In this document: piece after piece, positions 39,285-48,745 of the stretch
Layout: the number at the start of each line of letters is the position of its first letter
How positions within the stretch are numbered: position 1 is the first letter of the stretch
DNA from: Sphingomonas sp. Leaf242
GTDB lineage: Bacteria; Pseudomonadota; Alphaproteobacteria; Sphingomonadales; Sphingomonadaceae
Reading direction: 5' to 3'
Assembly (NCBI RefSeq): GCF_001422045.1
Contig: NZ_LMLW01000001.1
Location: forward strand, 256,972-320,971
Length of the DNA: 64,000 bases
Position numbers and translations under genes: made by a program
Notes under the pieces: generated by a model
The model's input: only the letters and a program-made list of their open reading frames with translations
Database searches by the model: none
Told to the model about the DNA's origin: nothing

Positions 39285-40961
39285 TCAGGCGGCGATGCAC
39301 ACCGGGGCTTCGCGCGCCCGGTCGCGCCCGGCGGCCTTCGCCGCGAACAACGCGCCATCGGCGCAGTGATACAGGTGCTTCCAGTCCTTCTCGTGCAGCA
39401 ACGGCCCGGTGCACGCGCCGATGCTCGCGGTCACCACGATGTCGAACGGCATCCGCTGACGGCGCAGGCGATCCAGCACCGCGTCGGGCGAGACGGCGTT
39501 CGCCGCGTCGAGCAGGATCGCGAATTCTTCGCCGCCGATCCGCGCGACCAGCGCATCCGCCGGCACCGCGTTGCGCAGCGCGCGCGCGACCACGCGCAGC
39601 ACTTCGTCGCCGCCGTCATGGCCGATCTTCTCGTTGACGCGCTTGAAGTGGTCGACGTCGGCGATCAGCAGCATCTGGTCGCCGGGCCGGCCGATCGCAC
39701 GCGTCAGGAACGCGCGGCGATTGAGCAGTCCGGTCAGCGGCTCGGTATCCGCCAGCAACCGCGCGGCGATCTCCTGTTCGCGAGCCTCGTCGCGCTCGAC
39801 GCTCAACAGGCGGATCCGATATGCGATCGCCAGACTCGACAGCATCGATTCGAGCGCCATCGACAGGATCGTCGAATTGTCGAGCCACAGGCTCCATTTC
39901 AGCAGGCCGAACGCATTCGCGACGCGCAGGCCGGCCACCGCGATCGGCACGCTCCATGCGAGCGAAAACAGCCACAGGAAATGGCTGCGCGTGCGCCAGG
40001 CGTTGTAGAGGACGGTGGGAATCAGGATCAGCAACGCGAGGTAGGCCGTCGCGAGCAACCTATCGAGCAGGTGGAAATGCCACGGAGCGAAGGCTGCCCA
40101 CGCGGTCGCGCTGGTCAGCAACGCAACCATCACCCAGGTGCTCGCGGGCCGCAGCCATCCTGCGAACACCGGCCGCTCGAAGAACGCGCGCGCGAACAGC
40201 AAGGCCGAGACGGCGGACCCGGCAAGGAACAGCGTGTTCAGCCGCTGCCGGTCGTTATTGTCGAGGGCGGGGACCATCTGCCCGAGTGCTCCCGACGACG
40301 TCAGCGCATAGGCCAGCAGGCACAGCACCAGCAGGCAATAGGCAGGCTGGAAAGCCTGTCGCAGCGCCCCCCACAAAGCCAGGTTGTAGACCATCAGCGC
40401 CAGCGCCATCCCGCCAAATGCGCCGTACAATGCTGCCAGCAGGATTTCGGTGACGTCGCGTTGTTGGTGGTCCGCGATCGCAGGGCCGAGGATGAGACCG
40501 CGCAGGTTCGCCGCACCCTCGATGTGCCAGAGCAGCCGGACCGGCGCGGAGTCGTGATACGGGATCGGCTGGACGATCACCGCGCCGAGCCCGAGCAACT
40601 GTCCTGCGGTGCGCGAGGTGAATGCGGTCTGGCGGATCGCGCCATCGGCATACAGGACATACAGCGTGACGCGGTTTACCCATGTGCTGCCGATCCGCAC
40701 GGTATCGGCCCACGTCGTATTTGCGGGCAGCGGCTTCGACACCACCCAGAAATCGCCGCCGCCAAACCGCGTCTGCGGTGTGGTGCAGTCGAACCCGTCA
40801 GGGTGCGCAAACAGTGCTTTCGGCGTTTGGCCCGGTAATGCTGGACGCACGCATACCGACAGGGGCGTGCCCGTGATGGCTGCGGCCGGAGTCGCGAAGG
40901 CAACGCAGAACGACAGCGCCATCGCGCCGATCATCCATCGCAGCCATGCCAAACGTTCCAT
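39285..40961 (-). CDS. 7TM sensor diguanylate cyclase (7TMR-DISM-like)
   Basis: 558 residues. Signal peptide (1-28), periplasmic beta-rich domain (about 30-175; FWVVSKPLPANTTWADTVRIG), seven hydrophobic helices (about 178-375), coiled linker, and GGDEF domain with GGEEF at 476-480. The 7TMR-DISM layout fits a periplasmic ligand sensor that makes cyclic di-GMP. Residues around the I-site before GGEEF read ADALVARI, with no RxxD, so product inhibition looks absent, as in the GGDEF protein at 17409. Confidence 0.92.
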   Translation of the reverse strand: MERLAWLRWMIGAMALSFCVAFATPAAAITGTPLSVCVRPALPGQTPKALFAHPDGFDCTTPQTRFGGGDFWVVSKPLPANTTWADTVRIGSTWVNRVTLYVLYADGAIRQTAFTSRTAGQLLGLGAVIVQPIPYHDSAPVRLLWHIEGAANLRGLILGPAIADHQQRDVTEILLAALYGAFGGMALALMVYNLALWGALRQAFQPAYCLLVLCLLAYALTSSGALGQMVPALDNNDRQRLNTLFLAGSAVSALLFARAFFERPVFAGWLRPASTWVMVALLTSATAWAAFAPWHFHLLDRLLATAYLALLILIPTVLYNAWRTRSHFLWLFSLAWSVPIAVAGLRVANAFGLLKWSLWLDNSTILSMALESMLSSLAIAYRIRLLSVERDEAREQEIAARLLADTEPLTGLLNRRAFLTRAIGRPGDQMLLIADVDHFKRVNEKIGHDGGDEVLRVVARALRNAVPADALVARIGGEEFAILLDAANAVSPDAVLDRLRRQRMPFDIVVTASIGACTGPLLHEKDWKHLYHCADGALFAAKAAGRDRAREAPVCIAA

Positions 40962-41231
40962 ACCGCCACACTAGCACCGCTTCCCCAATTATCGGTAAAC
41001 GCGGTCCAATTTGGTTGTAAATCGTTCCCCGCCAGGGGGGCGTGTAGCGTCGGAGGGGGAGGGCACGGAACAGAGGCGACCGCGGACCGCTCCCTACGTG
41101 TGGAGAGCGCCAGTCACCTTCCCTCGGCGGGGACGATAGGAGCGGCTGACCGATATAAATCTGGGAAAGCCATATCAGTCGTCTCACTTGCCTTGCGAAA
41201 ACTTGTCGGCCTTATCCCATTCGGACATCAG

Positions 41232-41339
41232 CACCTCCCCGGCGGAGGCCGGGGTCCAGTTGGAAAGGTTGCGGAAACGGAGCGTTGCGCGTCGTTAGCT
41301 GCGTCCCCCAACTGGACCCCGGCCTCCGCCGGGGAGGTG
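41232..41339. repeat. Palindromic repeat pair, family PR-B
   Basis: CACCTCCCCGGCGGAGGCCG + GGGTCCAGTTGG facing CCAACTGGACCCC + GGCCTCCGCCGGGGAGGTG, spacer about 42 nt. Confidence 0.92.
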
Positions 41340-41572
41340 AAGTACCTTCAGGGCATTCGTACCGGCATGTCCGATAGCAGCCTGCGCGCTTCTTATTCTC
41401 TCGCGAAGGCAGGAGCCCAGCCTAAATGTCCGCCGCCGGGAAGAACACGCTTCTCTCGATGTGAGGGATAGGGCCGAAACCAGCCCAGGTGATGCGGTGA
41501 CCTCGGCAAGTTCAGCGCCACCGAGCGGAAGTCGACCGCCCAAAACCGTCACCTTCAAAACGCCCGCTGCAT

Positions 41573-41612
41573 AAAAAAGCCCGCCGCCGGATCGCTCCGA
41601 CAGCGGGCTCTT
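41573..41612 (-). terminator. Intrinsic terminator of clpA
   Basis: On the minus strand: GAGCCCGCTGTCGGAGCGAT, CCGGCGGCGGGC, then TTTTTT. About 20 nt after the clpA stop. Confidence 0.88.
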
Positions 41613-41633
41613 CACCTCAACCGCAACCCGAGA

Positions 41634-43952
41634 CTATTCCGTCTCGACGGTCTCGACCTTGCCCTTCTTCTTGGGCTTCTTCGGCGCGGCAGGCTCGATC
41701 GCGAACGACAACGCGCCGTCCCTCATCTTCACCGTCACCTCGCCGCCGTGGACGAGCTTGCCGAACAGCAGTTCCTCGGCGAGCGGCTGCTTGATCTTCT
41801 CCTGGATCAAGCGACCCATCGGCCGTGCGCCATACAGCTTGTCATAGCCCTTGGTGGTAAGCCACGCCTTCGACTCGTCGTCGAGGACGATATGCACGCC
41901 GCGGTCCGCCAGCTGAAGCTCGAGCTGGAGGATGAACTTGTCCACCACCCGCGCCACGACTTCGGTCGGCAGATACCCGAACGGCACCACCGCATCGAGA
42001 CGGTTGCGGAATTCCGGCGTGAACATCTTCGTCACCGCCACCTCGTCCTCGCCCTCACGCGACAAATTGCCGAAGCCGACCGTCTCGCGCGCCATGTCGC
42101 TGGCGCCCGCATTGGTCGTCATGATCAGGATGACGTTGCGGAAATCGACCGACTTGCCGTGCTGGTCGGTCAGCCGCCCGTTATCCATCACCTGCAACAG
42201 GATGTTGAACAGGTCCGGATGCGCCTTCTCGATCTCGTCGAGCAGAAGCACGCAATGCGGGTTCTGATCGATCGCATCGGTCAGCAGACCACCCTGGTCG
42301 AACCCGACATAGCCCGGGGGCGCACCGATCAGACGGCTGACCGAATGCCGCTCCATATATTCGGACATGTCGAACCGCTGGAGCGGAATGCCCAGGATCG
42401 TCGAGAGCTGCTTAGCGACTTCGGTCTTGCCGACGCCGGTGGGCCCGGTGAACAGATAGTTGCCGATCGGCTTCTCCGGCTCGCGCAGACCCGCCCGCGC
42501 CAGCTTGATCGCCGACGACAGCTTCTCGATCGCCGCATTCTGCCCGAACACCACGCGCTTCAGATCCGTCTCGAGCGTGGCCAGCGCCAGCTTGTCGTCG
42601 GTCGAGACCGACTTCGGCGGAATGCGTGCCATCGTCGCGATGACCTGCTCGATCTCCTTCGGCGTGATCGTCTTCTTGCGCTTGTTCGGCGGCACCAGCA
42701 TCTGCATCGCGCCGACCTCGTCGATCACGTCGATCGCCTTGTCCGGCAACTTGCGGTCGTTGATGTACCGCGCCGACAGCTCGACCGCCGACTTGATCGC
42801 ATCGGGGGTGTACTTGACGTTGTGGTGATCCTCGAACGCCGAGCGCAGGCCAGCGAGGATCTTGATGGTATCCTCGATCGTCGGCTCGTTCACGTCGATC
42901 TTCTGGAAGCGCCGCAGCAGAGCGCGGTCCTTCTCGAAGTGATTGCGGAACTCCTTGTACGTCGTCGAACCGATGCAACGAATGGTGCCGCCCGACAAAG
43001 CCGGCTTGAGCAGGTTCGAAGCATCCATCGCACCGCCACTCGTCGCACCCGCACCGATCACGGTATGGATCTCGTCGATGAACAGCACGGCATCAGGCAG
43101 CTTTTCGAGCTCGTTTACGACCGCCTTCAGCCGCTCCTCGAAGTCGCCACGATAGCGCGTCCCAGCCAGCAATGCGCCCATGTCGAGCGAGTAGATCACG
43201 GCAGGCAACAGCACGTCGGGCACGTCGCCCTCGACGATTTTCCGCGCCAGGCCTTCCGCGATCGCGGTCTTGCCGACGCCGGGATCACCGACATAGAGCG
43301 GGTTGTTCTTCGACCGGCGGCACAGGATCTGGATCGTGCGATCCACCTCCGGCCCGCGCCCGATCAGGGGATCGACCTTGCCGTTCTTGGCCTTCTCGTT
43401 GAGGTCGACCGTGAATTGCTTGAGCGCGCTTTCCGTCTTGCCCTTCTCCTGTCCCTTGGCCGGCTTCTCGTCGTCCGCACCCTTTGGCGTGGATGCTTCG
43501 GTCGCCTGCTGCCCGCCCTTGCCGACGCCGTGGCTGATGAAGCTGACCGCATCGAGGCGGCTCATGTCCTGCTGCTGCAGGAAATAGACGGCATAGCTCT
43601 CGCGCTCGCTGAACAAGGCGACGAGCACGTTGGCGCCGGTCACTTCGTCGCGGCCGGAGGACTGGACGTGCAGGATCGCGCGCTGGACGACGCGCTGGAA
43701 CCCGCTGGTGGGGGAGGGATCGGTCGCCGCATCGACCTTCAGCGCGTCGAGTTCGCTGTCGAGGTAGTGCGAGACGGTGTTCTTCAGATCGCCGATCTCG
43801 ACGTTGCACGCGGTCATGACCTTCGACGCATGTTCGTCGTCGATCAGCGCGAGCAGCAGATGCTCCAGCGTCGCATATTCGTGACGCCGGGACGATGCCG
43901 CCTCGAGCGCCTTGTGCAGCGTGGTCTCGAGGGCGGGTGCAAATGATGGCAT
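41634..43952 (-). CDS. clpA: ATP-dependent Clp protease ATP-binding subunit ClpA
   Basis: 772 residues. Hexameric AAA+ unfoldase feeding ClpP. N-domain (1-140), Walker A1 GDPGVGKTA near 220 and Walker A2 GPTGVGKTE near 505, Walker B FIDEIHT and LLDEIEKA. The ClpP-docking loop reads VGF (RETVGFGNL) where Escherichia coli ClpA has IGL. The usual upstream clpS adaptor gene is absent here; the 305 bp upstream contains only a repeat. C-terminus is Lys/Glu-rich. ATG follows AGGAG. Confidence 0.96.
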   Translation of the reverse strand: MPSFAPALETTLHKALEAASSRRHEYATLEHLLLALIDDEHASKVMTACNVEIGDLKNTVSHYLDSELDALKVDAATDPSPTSGFQRVVQRAILHVQSSGRDEVTGANVLVALFSERESYAVYFLQQQDMSRLDAVSFISHGVGKGGQQATEASTPKGADDEKPAKGQEKGKTESALKQFTVDLNEKAKNGKVDPLIGRGPEVDRTIQILCRRSKNNPLYVGDPGVGKTAIAEGLARKIVEGDVPDVLLPAVIYSLDMGALLAGTRYRGDFEERLKAVVNELEKLPDAVLFIDEIHTVIGAGATSGGAMDASNLLKPALSGGTIRCIGSTTYKEFRNHFEKDRALLRRFQKIDVNEPTIEDTIKILAGLRSAFEDHHNVKYTPDAIKSAVELSARYINDRKLPDKAIDVIDEVGAMQMLVPPNKRKKTITPKEIEQVIATMARIPPKSVSTDDKLALATLETDLKRVVFGQNAAIEKLSSAIKLARAGLREPEKPIGNYLFTGPTGVGKTEVAKQLSTILGIPLQRFDMSEYMERHSVSRLIGAPPGYVGFDQGGLLTDAIDQNPHCVLLLDEIEKAHPDLFNILLQVMDNGRLTDQHGKSVDFRNVILIMTTNAGASDMARETVGFGNLSREGEDEVAVTKMFTPEFRNRLDAVVPFGYLPTEVVARVVDKFILQLELQLADRGVHIVLDDESKAWLTTKGYDKLYGARPMGRLIQEKIKQPLAEELLFGKLVHGGEVTVKMRDGALSFAIEPAAPKKPKKKGKVETVETE

Positions 43953-44091
43953 TTACAATACTCCTGTCGGGCCGCGAGAACGCGAGCCCTTTGCCACTAT
44001 GTCGGAACTGATATCGGTCGCATCAAGCACTTGAACCCGGCCCTGTCCGTTCCTGCGTCGGTTAAAGATCGAACGACCCGCATTACCCACG

Positions 44092-44176
44092 CCGTCATCC
44101 TGGGCTCGACCCAGGATCCAGAGCCATAAAGGCGGACGCTCGTAACTCTGGGCCCCTCCGTCTGCTGGGATGACGA
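44092..44176. repeat. Palindromic repeat pair, PR-C variant with swapped stems
   Basis: CGTCATCCTGGGCTCGACCC + AGGATCCAGAG facing CTCTGGGCCCCTCC + GTCTGCTGGGATGACG. Outer and inner ends match PR-C but the stem core differs (TCCTGGGCTCGACCCAGGA instead of TCCTGACGAAAGTCAGGA); the right stem is decayed. Confidence 0.85.
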
Positions 44177-44257
44177 AGCGGTGAGGCCGTCCCACATCGG
44201 TCGAAAGGACAGTACCGGTCGATGCCGTGGCCGCAATCAAAGGCACCGCGGCGGCGG

Positions 44258-44476
44258 TCACCGCCTGAAAAGATCGTCGGCGATGGCGCGGTGGCTGACC
44301 GCACGGTCCTTCTTGACCTGGCATCTGGCGATCTCGCCTTGCAGCACGGTTATGCGTGCATCGAGCTCGGCGACCGACAACGGATCGAGGTCCTGTCGCA
44401 CGAGCGCATCGAGCAGATCGTCGGGACGGGAGGGGGTGTCTTCCGGGTCCATAATTTCTGTAACGTTGACCCGCAC
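44258..44476 (-). CDS. DUF1192-family protein
   Basis: 72 residues. Contains the DUF1192 pattern of alphaproteobacteria: LDPLSVAELDARITVLQGEIARCQ, a short helix with a Leu/Asp start, then a charged tail. ATG at 44476 used; an internal ATG at 44452 (MDPEDTP) is the alternative. Divergent from the quinone oxidoreductase gene by 49 bp. Confidence 0.82.
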   Translation of the reverse strand: MRVNVTEIMDPEDTPSRPDDLLDALVRQDLDPLSVAELDARITVLQGEIARCQVKKDRAVSHRAIADDLFRR

Positions 44477-44525
44477 CGGAGTGATGTCAATAAGGCGCGA
44501 AGTTCAAAAGGGACGTGACGAGCAG

Positions 44526-45557
44526 ATGACCGCGATACCCGAAAACAATTCGAATAACTTAGGTTTGCCTGACGTCATGAAGGCGATCGATCCGGAACAG
44601 CCCGGCGGTCCCGACGTCCTGGTGCTCGTCGACCGTCCCGTGCCGCGGCCGGGGCCGGGCGAAGTGCTCGTCAAGGTGGCGGCGGCCGGGGTCAACCGTC
44701 CCGAGGTCATGCAGCGCCAGGGCAAGTATCCGCCCCCGCCGGGTGCGCCCTCGATCCTCGGCATGGAGATTTCCGGCACGATTGTCGCGGTCGGCGACGG
44801 CGTCGGCGACGAACAGATCGGCCAGCGCGTCTGCGCGCTGATCTCGGGCGGTGCATATGCGGAATACGCGGTCGCACCGTTCGGCCAGTGCCTCCCTGTC
44901 CCTGAGGCGCTGACGATGGTCGAGGCGGCGGCGATGCCCGAAACGCTCTTCACCGTCTGGACCAACCTTTTCGAGCGGGCCTACGCGATGGAGGGCGACA
45001 CCGTCCTCGTCCACGGTGGCACCAGCGGCATCGGCACGATGGCGATCGGGCTGTGCAACGTCTTCGGCATCGACATCATCGTCACCGCCGGCTCGAAGGC
45101 GAAGTGCGAAGCGGCCTTGAGCCTCGGCGCGACCCACGCGATTGACTACAAGTCGGAGGATTTCGTCGAGCGCGTCAAACAGATCACCGGCGGCAAGGGC
45201 GTCGCCGCGGTGCTCGACATGGTCGGCGGCGACTACGTCCCGCGCAACCTGCAATGCCTTGCGGACGATGGCCGCCACGTGTCGATCGCGGTCATGGGCG
45301 GCATGATGGCGACGGTGCCCCTGTTCGAGATCATGCGCCGCCGCCTGACGCTGACCGGCTCCACGCTCCGCCCGCGCGACACCGCATTCAAGTCGCTGGT
45401 CGCCGACGAACTCGCGCGCACCGTCTGGCCGCATGTCGAGGCTGGCAAGCTGAAGCCGGTAATCGATCGCACCTTCGCATTCGCCGATGCACCGGCGGCG
45501 CACACGCGGATGGAAGCCGGCGATCACGTCGGGAAGATCGTGCTGACGATGGGGTGA
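44526..45557 (+). CDS. NAD(P)H:quinone oxidoreductase, zinc-independent MDR family
   Basis: 343 residues. QOR-type reductase: GroES-like N-terminal domain (AAGVNRPEVMQRQGKYPPPP), cofactor fold VLVHGGTSGIGTMAIGLC and DMVGGDYVPRNLQCL, NADPH-binding GSKAKCE. No zinc-binding Cys/His set. Reduces quinones or enoyl substrates. ATG at 44526; an ATG at 44577 (MKAIDPEQ) also starts at a family-like N-terminus. Confidence 0.9.
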   Translation: MTAIPENNSNNLGLPDVMKAIDPEQPGGPDVLVLVDRPVPRPGPGEVLVKVAAAGVNRPEVMQRQGKYPPPPGAPSILGMEISGTIVAVGDGVGDEQIGQRVCALISGGAYAEYAVAPFGQCLPVPEALTMVEAAAMPETLFTVWTNLFERAYAMEGDTVLVHGGTSGIGTMAIGLCNVFGIDIIVTAGSKAKCEAALSLGATHAIDYKSEDFVERVKQITGGKGVAAVLDMVGGDYVPRNLQCLADDGRHVSIAVMGGMMATVPLFEIMRRRLTLTGSTLRPRDTAFKSLVADELARTVWPHVEAGKLKPVIDRTFAFADAPAAHTRMEAGDHVGKIVLTMG

Positions 45558-45586
45558 GGGGGGCAAACGCCTACCACCCGTACTGC

Positions 45587-45692
45587 ACCACCCCGGCGAA
45601 GGCCGGGGCCCAGGTGGGAACGCTGAGTAAGTGGGCGGCGCGCTTCGTTATTGCCACCTCTCCAACTGGGCCCCGGCCTGCGCCGGGGTGGC
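45587..45692. repeat. Palindromic repeat pair, family PR-B
   Basis: CACCACCCCGGCGAAGGCCG + GGGCCCAGGTGGG facing CCAACTGGGCCCC + GGCCTGCGCCGGGGTGGCG, spacer about 42 nt. Followed 28 nt later by a PR-A pair. Confidence 0.9.
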
Positions 45693-45720
45693 GCGTTCAG
45701 TTCGGTTGCCTAACAAAACT

Positions 45721-45776
45721 CGTTCTCCCGCGAAGGCGGGAGCCCAGTCTGGATCCCCGCCTTCGCGGGGAAACAT
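45721..45776. repeat. Palindromic repeat pair, family PR-A
   Basis: Near-identical to 3561-3619 over the whole length, including the short CCCAGTCTGGAT spacer. Confidence 0.92.
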
Positions 45777-45901
45777 GCTGACCTTGTTTCAGCTATAAAC
45801 ACGATAGATTCGCTGACTTCGAACAGTCACCAGACTGCGACCACCGTGTAACAATACTCGGCTAATACTCGCGACAAGGATAGTTTTGCGGGGGCAGGCT
45901 C

Positions 45902-46786
45902 ATGAACGCCATCACGACGTTTTCGCCATCTAGCTTCGTTGGCGCCGATATCACCGATATCGCAGACTTCATCCACTCCCGGCCCGCCGTACCCGAGCCG
46001 GTCGTCGAACGCCGCCAGTATCGCACGATCTGGATCTCCGACGTCCATCTCGGCACGCGCGGCTGCAACGCGGGGATGCTCAACGACTTCCTCGATCACG
46101 TCGACAGCGAGACGATGTACCTCGTCGGCGACATGATTGACGGCTGGCGGCTTAAGAAGAAATTCTACTGGCCCGCCGCGCATAACGACGTGATCTGGCG
46201 CCTGCTCAAGCGTGCCAAGCGCGGCACCCGCGTCGTCTACATCCCCGGCAACCACGACGAGGTGTTCCGGCAATATTCAGGCCTCGACCTGGGGGGCATC
46301 TCGATCCGCCGCAACGCGATCCACGAGACCGCCGACGGTCGCCGCCTGCTGGTCCTCCACGGCGACGAGTTCGACGCGATCACGCTCGCACACCGCTGGA
46401 TCGCGCATATCGGCGACGCCGCCTACACGATGCTCATGGGCCTCAACCGCTGGGTCAACGGCGCGCGCCGCCGCATGGGCATGCCCTATTGGTCGCTGTC
46501 GAAACACGCCAAGGCCAAGGTGAAAAACGCGGTCGCCTTCATCTCGCACTTCGAGGAAGTCGTCGCGCACGCCGCCGGCGTCCGCGGCGTCGAAGGCGTC
46601 GTCTGCGGCCACATCCACACCGCCGAAATGCGCGAGATCGCCGGCATCGCCTATTACAACGACGGCGACTGGGTCGAAGGCTGCACCGCCTTGGTCGAGC
46701 ATTTCGACGGCCGCATGGAGCTGCTCCACTGGGGCGACGAGATCGCCGCCCGCGAACGCGACAAGGTCATATCCATGGCCGCCTGA
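45902..46786 (+). CDS. LpxH-like metallophosphatase
   Basis: 294 residues. Calcineurin-like phosphoesterase with the metal-binding blocks DVHLGTRG, GDMIDGW, GNHDEVF, HGDEFD and GHIHTAE. Resembles UDP-2,3-diacylglucosamine diphosphatase of lipid A synthesis but has an extra N-terminal 40 residues and a middle insertion with basic residues (RWVNGARRRMGMP), as in the LpxH-like group found in sphingomonads beside a glycosyltransferase. Substrate could be a lipid-linked nucleotide sugar. ATG at 45902. Confidence 0.85.
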   Translation: MNAITTFSPSSFVGADITDIADFIHSRPAVPEPVVERRQYRTIWISDVHLGTRGCNAGMLNDFLDHVDSETMYLVGDMIDGWRLKKKFYWPAAHNDVIWRLLKRAKRGTRVVYIPGNHDEVFRQYSGLDLGGISIRRNAIHETADGRRLLVLHGDEFDAITLAHRWIAHIGDAAYTMLMGLNRWVNGARRRMGMPYWSLSKHAKAKVKNAVAFISHFEEVVAHAAGVRGVEGVVCGHIHTAEMREIAGIAYYNDGDWVEGCTALVEHFDGRMELLHWGDEIAARERDKVISMAA

Positions 46787-46791
46787 CTTAA

Positions 46792-46912
46792 ACCCTCTCC
46801 CCGGCGGGGAGAGGGCAAGTCCACGACGTCGGTGAAAAAATGCCCTCACCCTCCCACCGGCTGCGCCGGCCGGGCCCCTCCCTCTCCCGACGGGAGAGGG
46901 TAAGAAAGGATA
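46792..46912. repeat. Compound palindromic repeat, family PR-G
   Basis: Outer arms ACCCTCTCCCCGGCGGGGAG and CTCTCCCGACGGGAGAGGGT, inner TGCCCTCACCCTCCCACCGG and CGGCTGCGCCGGCCGGGCCC. Sits in the gap of the phosphatase-glycosyltransferase pair and ends 5 nt before a GAAAGGATAAG ribosome-binding leader. Confidence 0.88.
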
Positions 46913-46917
46913 AGCCG

Positions 46918-47952
46918 ATGCGTATCGCGATCGTCACGGATGCCTGGAGCCCGCAAGTCAACGGCGTCGTCCGCACCCTCCAGGCTGTCCGCCAGGAACT
47001 CGAATCGATCGGCCACCAGGTCCTGGTCGTCTCCCCAGAACGCTTCGCCTCGATGCCATGCCCGACCTATCCCGAGATCCGACTCGCCTTCGCGCGCTCA
47101 GGCGCCGTCGGCCGCATGCTCGCGGCATTCGGCGCCGACGCGATCCATCTGGCCACCGAAGGGCCGGTCTGCCTCGCCGCCCGCAACTGGTGCCTCGCCC
47201 GCGCGCTCCCGTTCACCAGCGCGTATCACACGCAGTTTCCCGACTATATCGCCGCTCGTACCGGCGCGAACCCCGACTGGATCTGGCGCTACATCCGCTG
47301 GTTCCACCGGCCTGCTCAGTCTATCCTCGTCTCCACGCCATCGGTCGCGAAGACTCTTGCCGATCACGGCCTGCATCAGGTCCGCGAATGGGGCAGGGGC
47401 GTCGACTTCGCCCAGTTCGGTCTCGATGGCGCACGAGATCCCGAACTGACCGCGCTGCCGGGCCCCATCCTGCTCTATGTCGGCCGGGTCGCCGTCGAGA
47501 AGAATATCGAGGCGTTTTTGTCCTCCAGCCATCCCGGCACCAAGGTGGTCGTCGGCGATGGTCCCGCGCGCGCCACGCTCGCTCGTCGGTTTCCACAGGC
47601 CGTTTTCCTCGGACATCGTTCCGGTCTCGACCTCGCCGCCGCGTACCGGACCGCCGATGCACTCGTCTTCCCGAGCCGCACCGACACCTTCGGCCTCGTC
47701 ATGATCGAAGCCCTCGCCTGCGGAACCCCCGTCGCGGCGTACCCGGTCACTGGGCCGATCGACGTCCTCGACGACCGCGTCGGCGCGATGCACGAAGACC
47801 TCGATACTGCGATCGCTACCGCGCTGACCCGCGACAGCGTGACCTGCGCCGCCTATGCCGCGCGCTACAGCTGGCCCGCCAGCGCGCGCCAGTTCCTCCA
47901 CGCGCTTGTCCCGCTCGACCGCCCCCTGGATCGTCCGCTCCTCGCGGCATGA
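46918..47952 (+). CDS. GT4-type glycosyltransferase
   Basis: 344 residues, GT-B fold. N-terminus MRIAIVTDAWSPQVNGVVRT is the glycan-forming GT4 pattern; C-terminal ESxD-like TADALVFPSRTDTFGLVMIEALACGTPVAA (the E-x7-E donor site, split here). Resembles MgtA/SqdX-like enzymes adding sugars to lipids. With the upstream LpxH-like protein it may make a glycolipid of the outer membrane, an inference from pairing. ATG at 46918; the frame from 46840 is repeat. Confidence 0.88.
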   Translation: MRIAIVTDAWSPQVNGVVRTLQAVRQELESIGHQVLVVSPERFASMPCPTYPEIRLAFARSGAVGRMLAAFGADAIHLATEGPVCLAARNWCLARALPFTSAYHTQFPDYIAARTGANPDWIWRYIRWFHRPAQSILVSTPSVAKTLADHGLHQVREWGRGVDFAQFGLDGARDPELTALPGPILLYVGRVAVEKNIEAFLSSSHPGTKVVVGDGPARATLARRFPQAVFLGHRSGLDLAAAYRTADALVFPSRTDTFGLVMIEALACGTPVAAYPVTGPIDVLDDRVGAMHEDLDTAIATALTRDSVTCAAYAARYSWPASARQFLHALVPLDRPLDRPLLAA

Positions 47953-48013
47953 TACGCGTTACGCTTGTTCGCTTGCTTGATAGCGCCGCGCGCACTAAGT
48001 CTGCTTCATGTCA

Positions 48014-48047
48014 GGCCGCTCCGAAAGGGGCGGCCCTTTCTATTTTT
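48014..48047 (+). terminator. Terminator hairpin just before trcR
   Basis: GGCCGCTCC - GAAA - GGGGCGGCC with U-rich CTTTCTATTTTT. Closes the glycosyltransferase transcript, yet it lies only 14 nt before the trcR start, so any trcR transcript beginning upstream must read through it. Confidence 0.85.
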
Positions 48048-48061
48048 ACGGAGTTTCCGCC

Positions 48062-48739
48062 GTGGCCCAGCCGCTCATGCCCCACGCGACCGCCGCCTGG
48101 ATGGTCGACAATACCGCGCTCAGCTTCGAGCAGATCGCGGACTTCTGCGGCCTGCACATCCTCGAGATCCAGGCGATCGCCGACGACACCACCTCGACCA
48201 AGCTCACCGGCCGCGATCCCGTGCGCGCCCATGAAGTGACTCAGGACGAGATCGACAAGGGTGCCGCCGATCCGGATTACCAGCTCAAGATGATCAAGGG
48301 CCCCGAGCAGGTCCGCCGCACCAAGGGCCCGCGCTACACGCCGGTCTCGAAGCGCCAGGACAAGCCCGACGGCATCTCGTGGATCATCCGCAATCATCCG
48401 GAGATCACCGACGGCGCGATCTCGCTGCTGATCGGCACCACCCGCACGACGATCGCCGCGATCCGCGATCGCAGCCACTGGAACATCGCCAACATCACGC
48501 CGAAGGACCCGGTCACGCTCGGCCTGACCTCGCAGCGCGAGCTCGACGCCGCGGTCGCGAAGGCAGCCAAGGCCGCCGGCATGGAAGCCCCGACCGACAC
48601 CCGCCTCGAAGGTGACCGCGAAGTGCTCCTCCAGCAGCTCCGCGCCGAGCGCACTCAGGCGGCGGCGGACGCACAGTTCGTGGCAGACGGCGGCGTCCTC
48701 CCCGTCAAGCCGCTCTTCGACGACCCCTTCAAGCGCTGA
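48062..48739 (+). CDS. trcR: TrcR-like cell-cycle regulator (DUF1013)
   Basis: 225 residues. DUF1013 family, which includes Caulobacter TrcR. An HTH-like segment HATAAWMVDNTALSFEQIADFCGLH near 7-31 (split) and a second WIIRNHPEITDGAISLLIGTT are the conserved parts. Start is a GTG at 48062 with GGAG 9 nt upstream; the longer frame from 48008 crosses the hairpin. Probably an essential regulator of alphaproteobacterial cell-cycle transcription. Confidence 0.88.
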   Translation: MAQPLMPHATAAWMVDNTALSFEQIADFCGLHILEIQAIADDTTSTKLTGRDPVRAHEVTQDEIDKGAADPDYQLKMIKGPEQVRRTKGPRYTPVSKRQDKPDGISWIIRNHPEITDGAISLLIGTTRTTIAAIRDRSHWNIANITPKDPVTLGLTSQRELDAAVAKAAKAAGMEAPTDTRLEGDREVLLQQLRAERTQAAADAQFVADGGVLPVKPLFDDPFKR

Positions 48740-48745
48740 CCTCAC

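Larger units (their letters stand above)
40962..41632. other. Non-coding stretch with PR-B and a decayed PR-A repeat
   Basis: No gene is supported. Holds PR-B at 41232-41339, a decayed PR-A arm at about 41393-41415 (TCTCGCGAAGGCAGGAGCCC) and the clpA terminator at 41573-41612. Confidence 0.6.
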
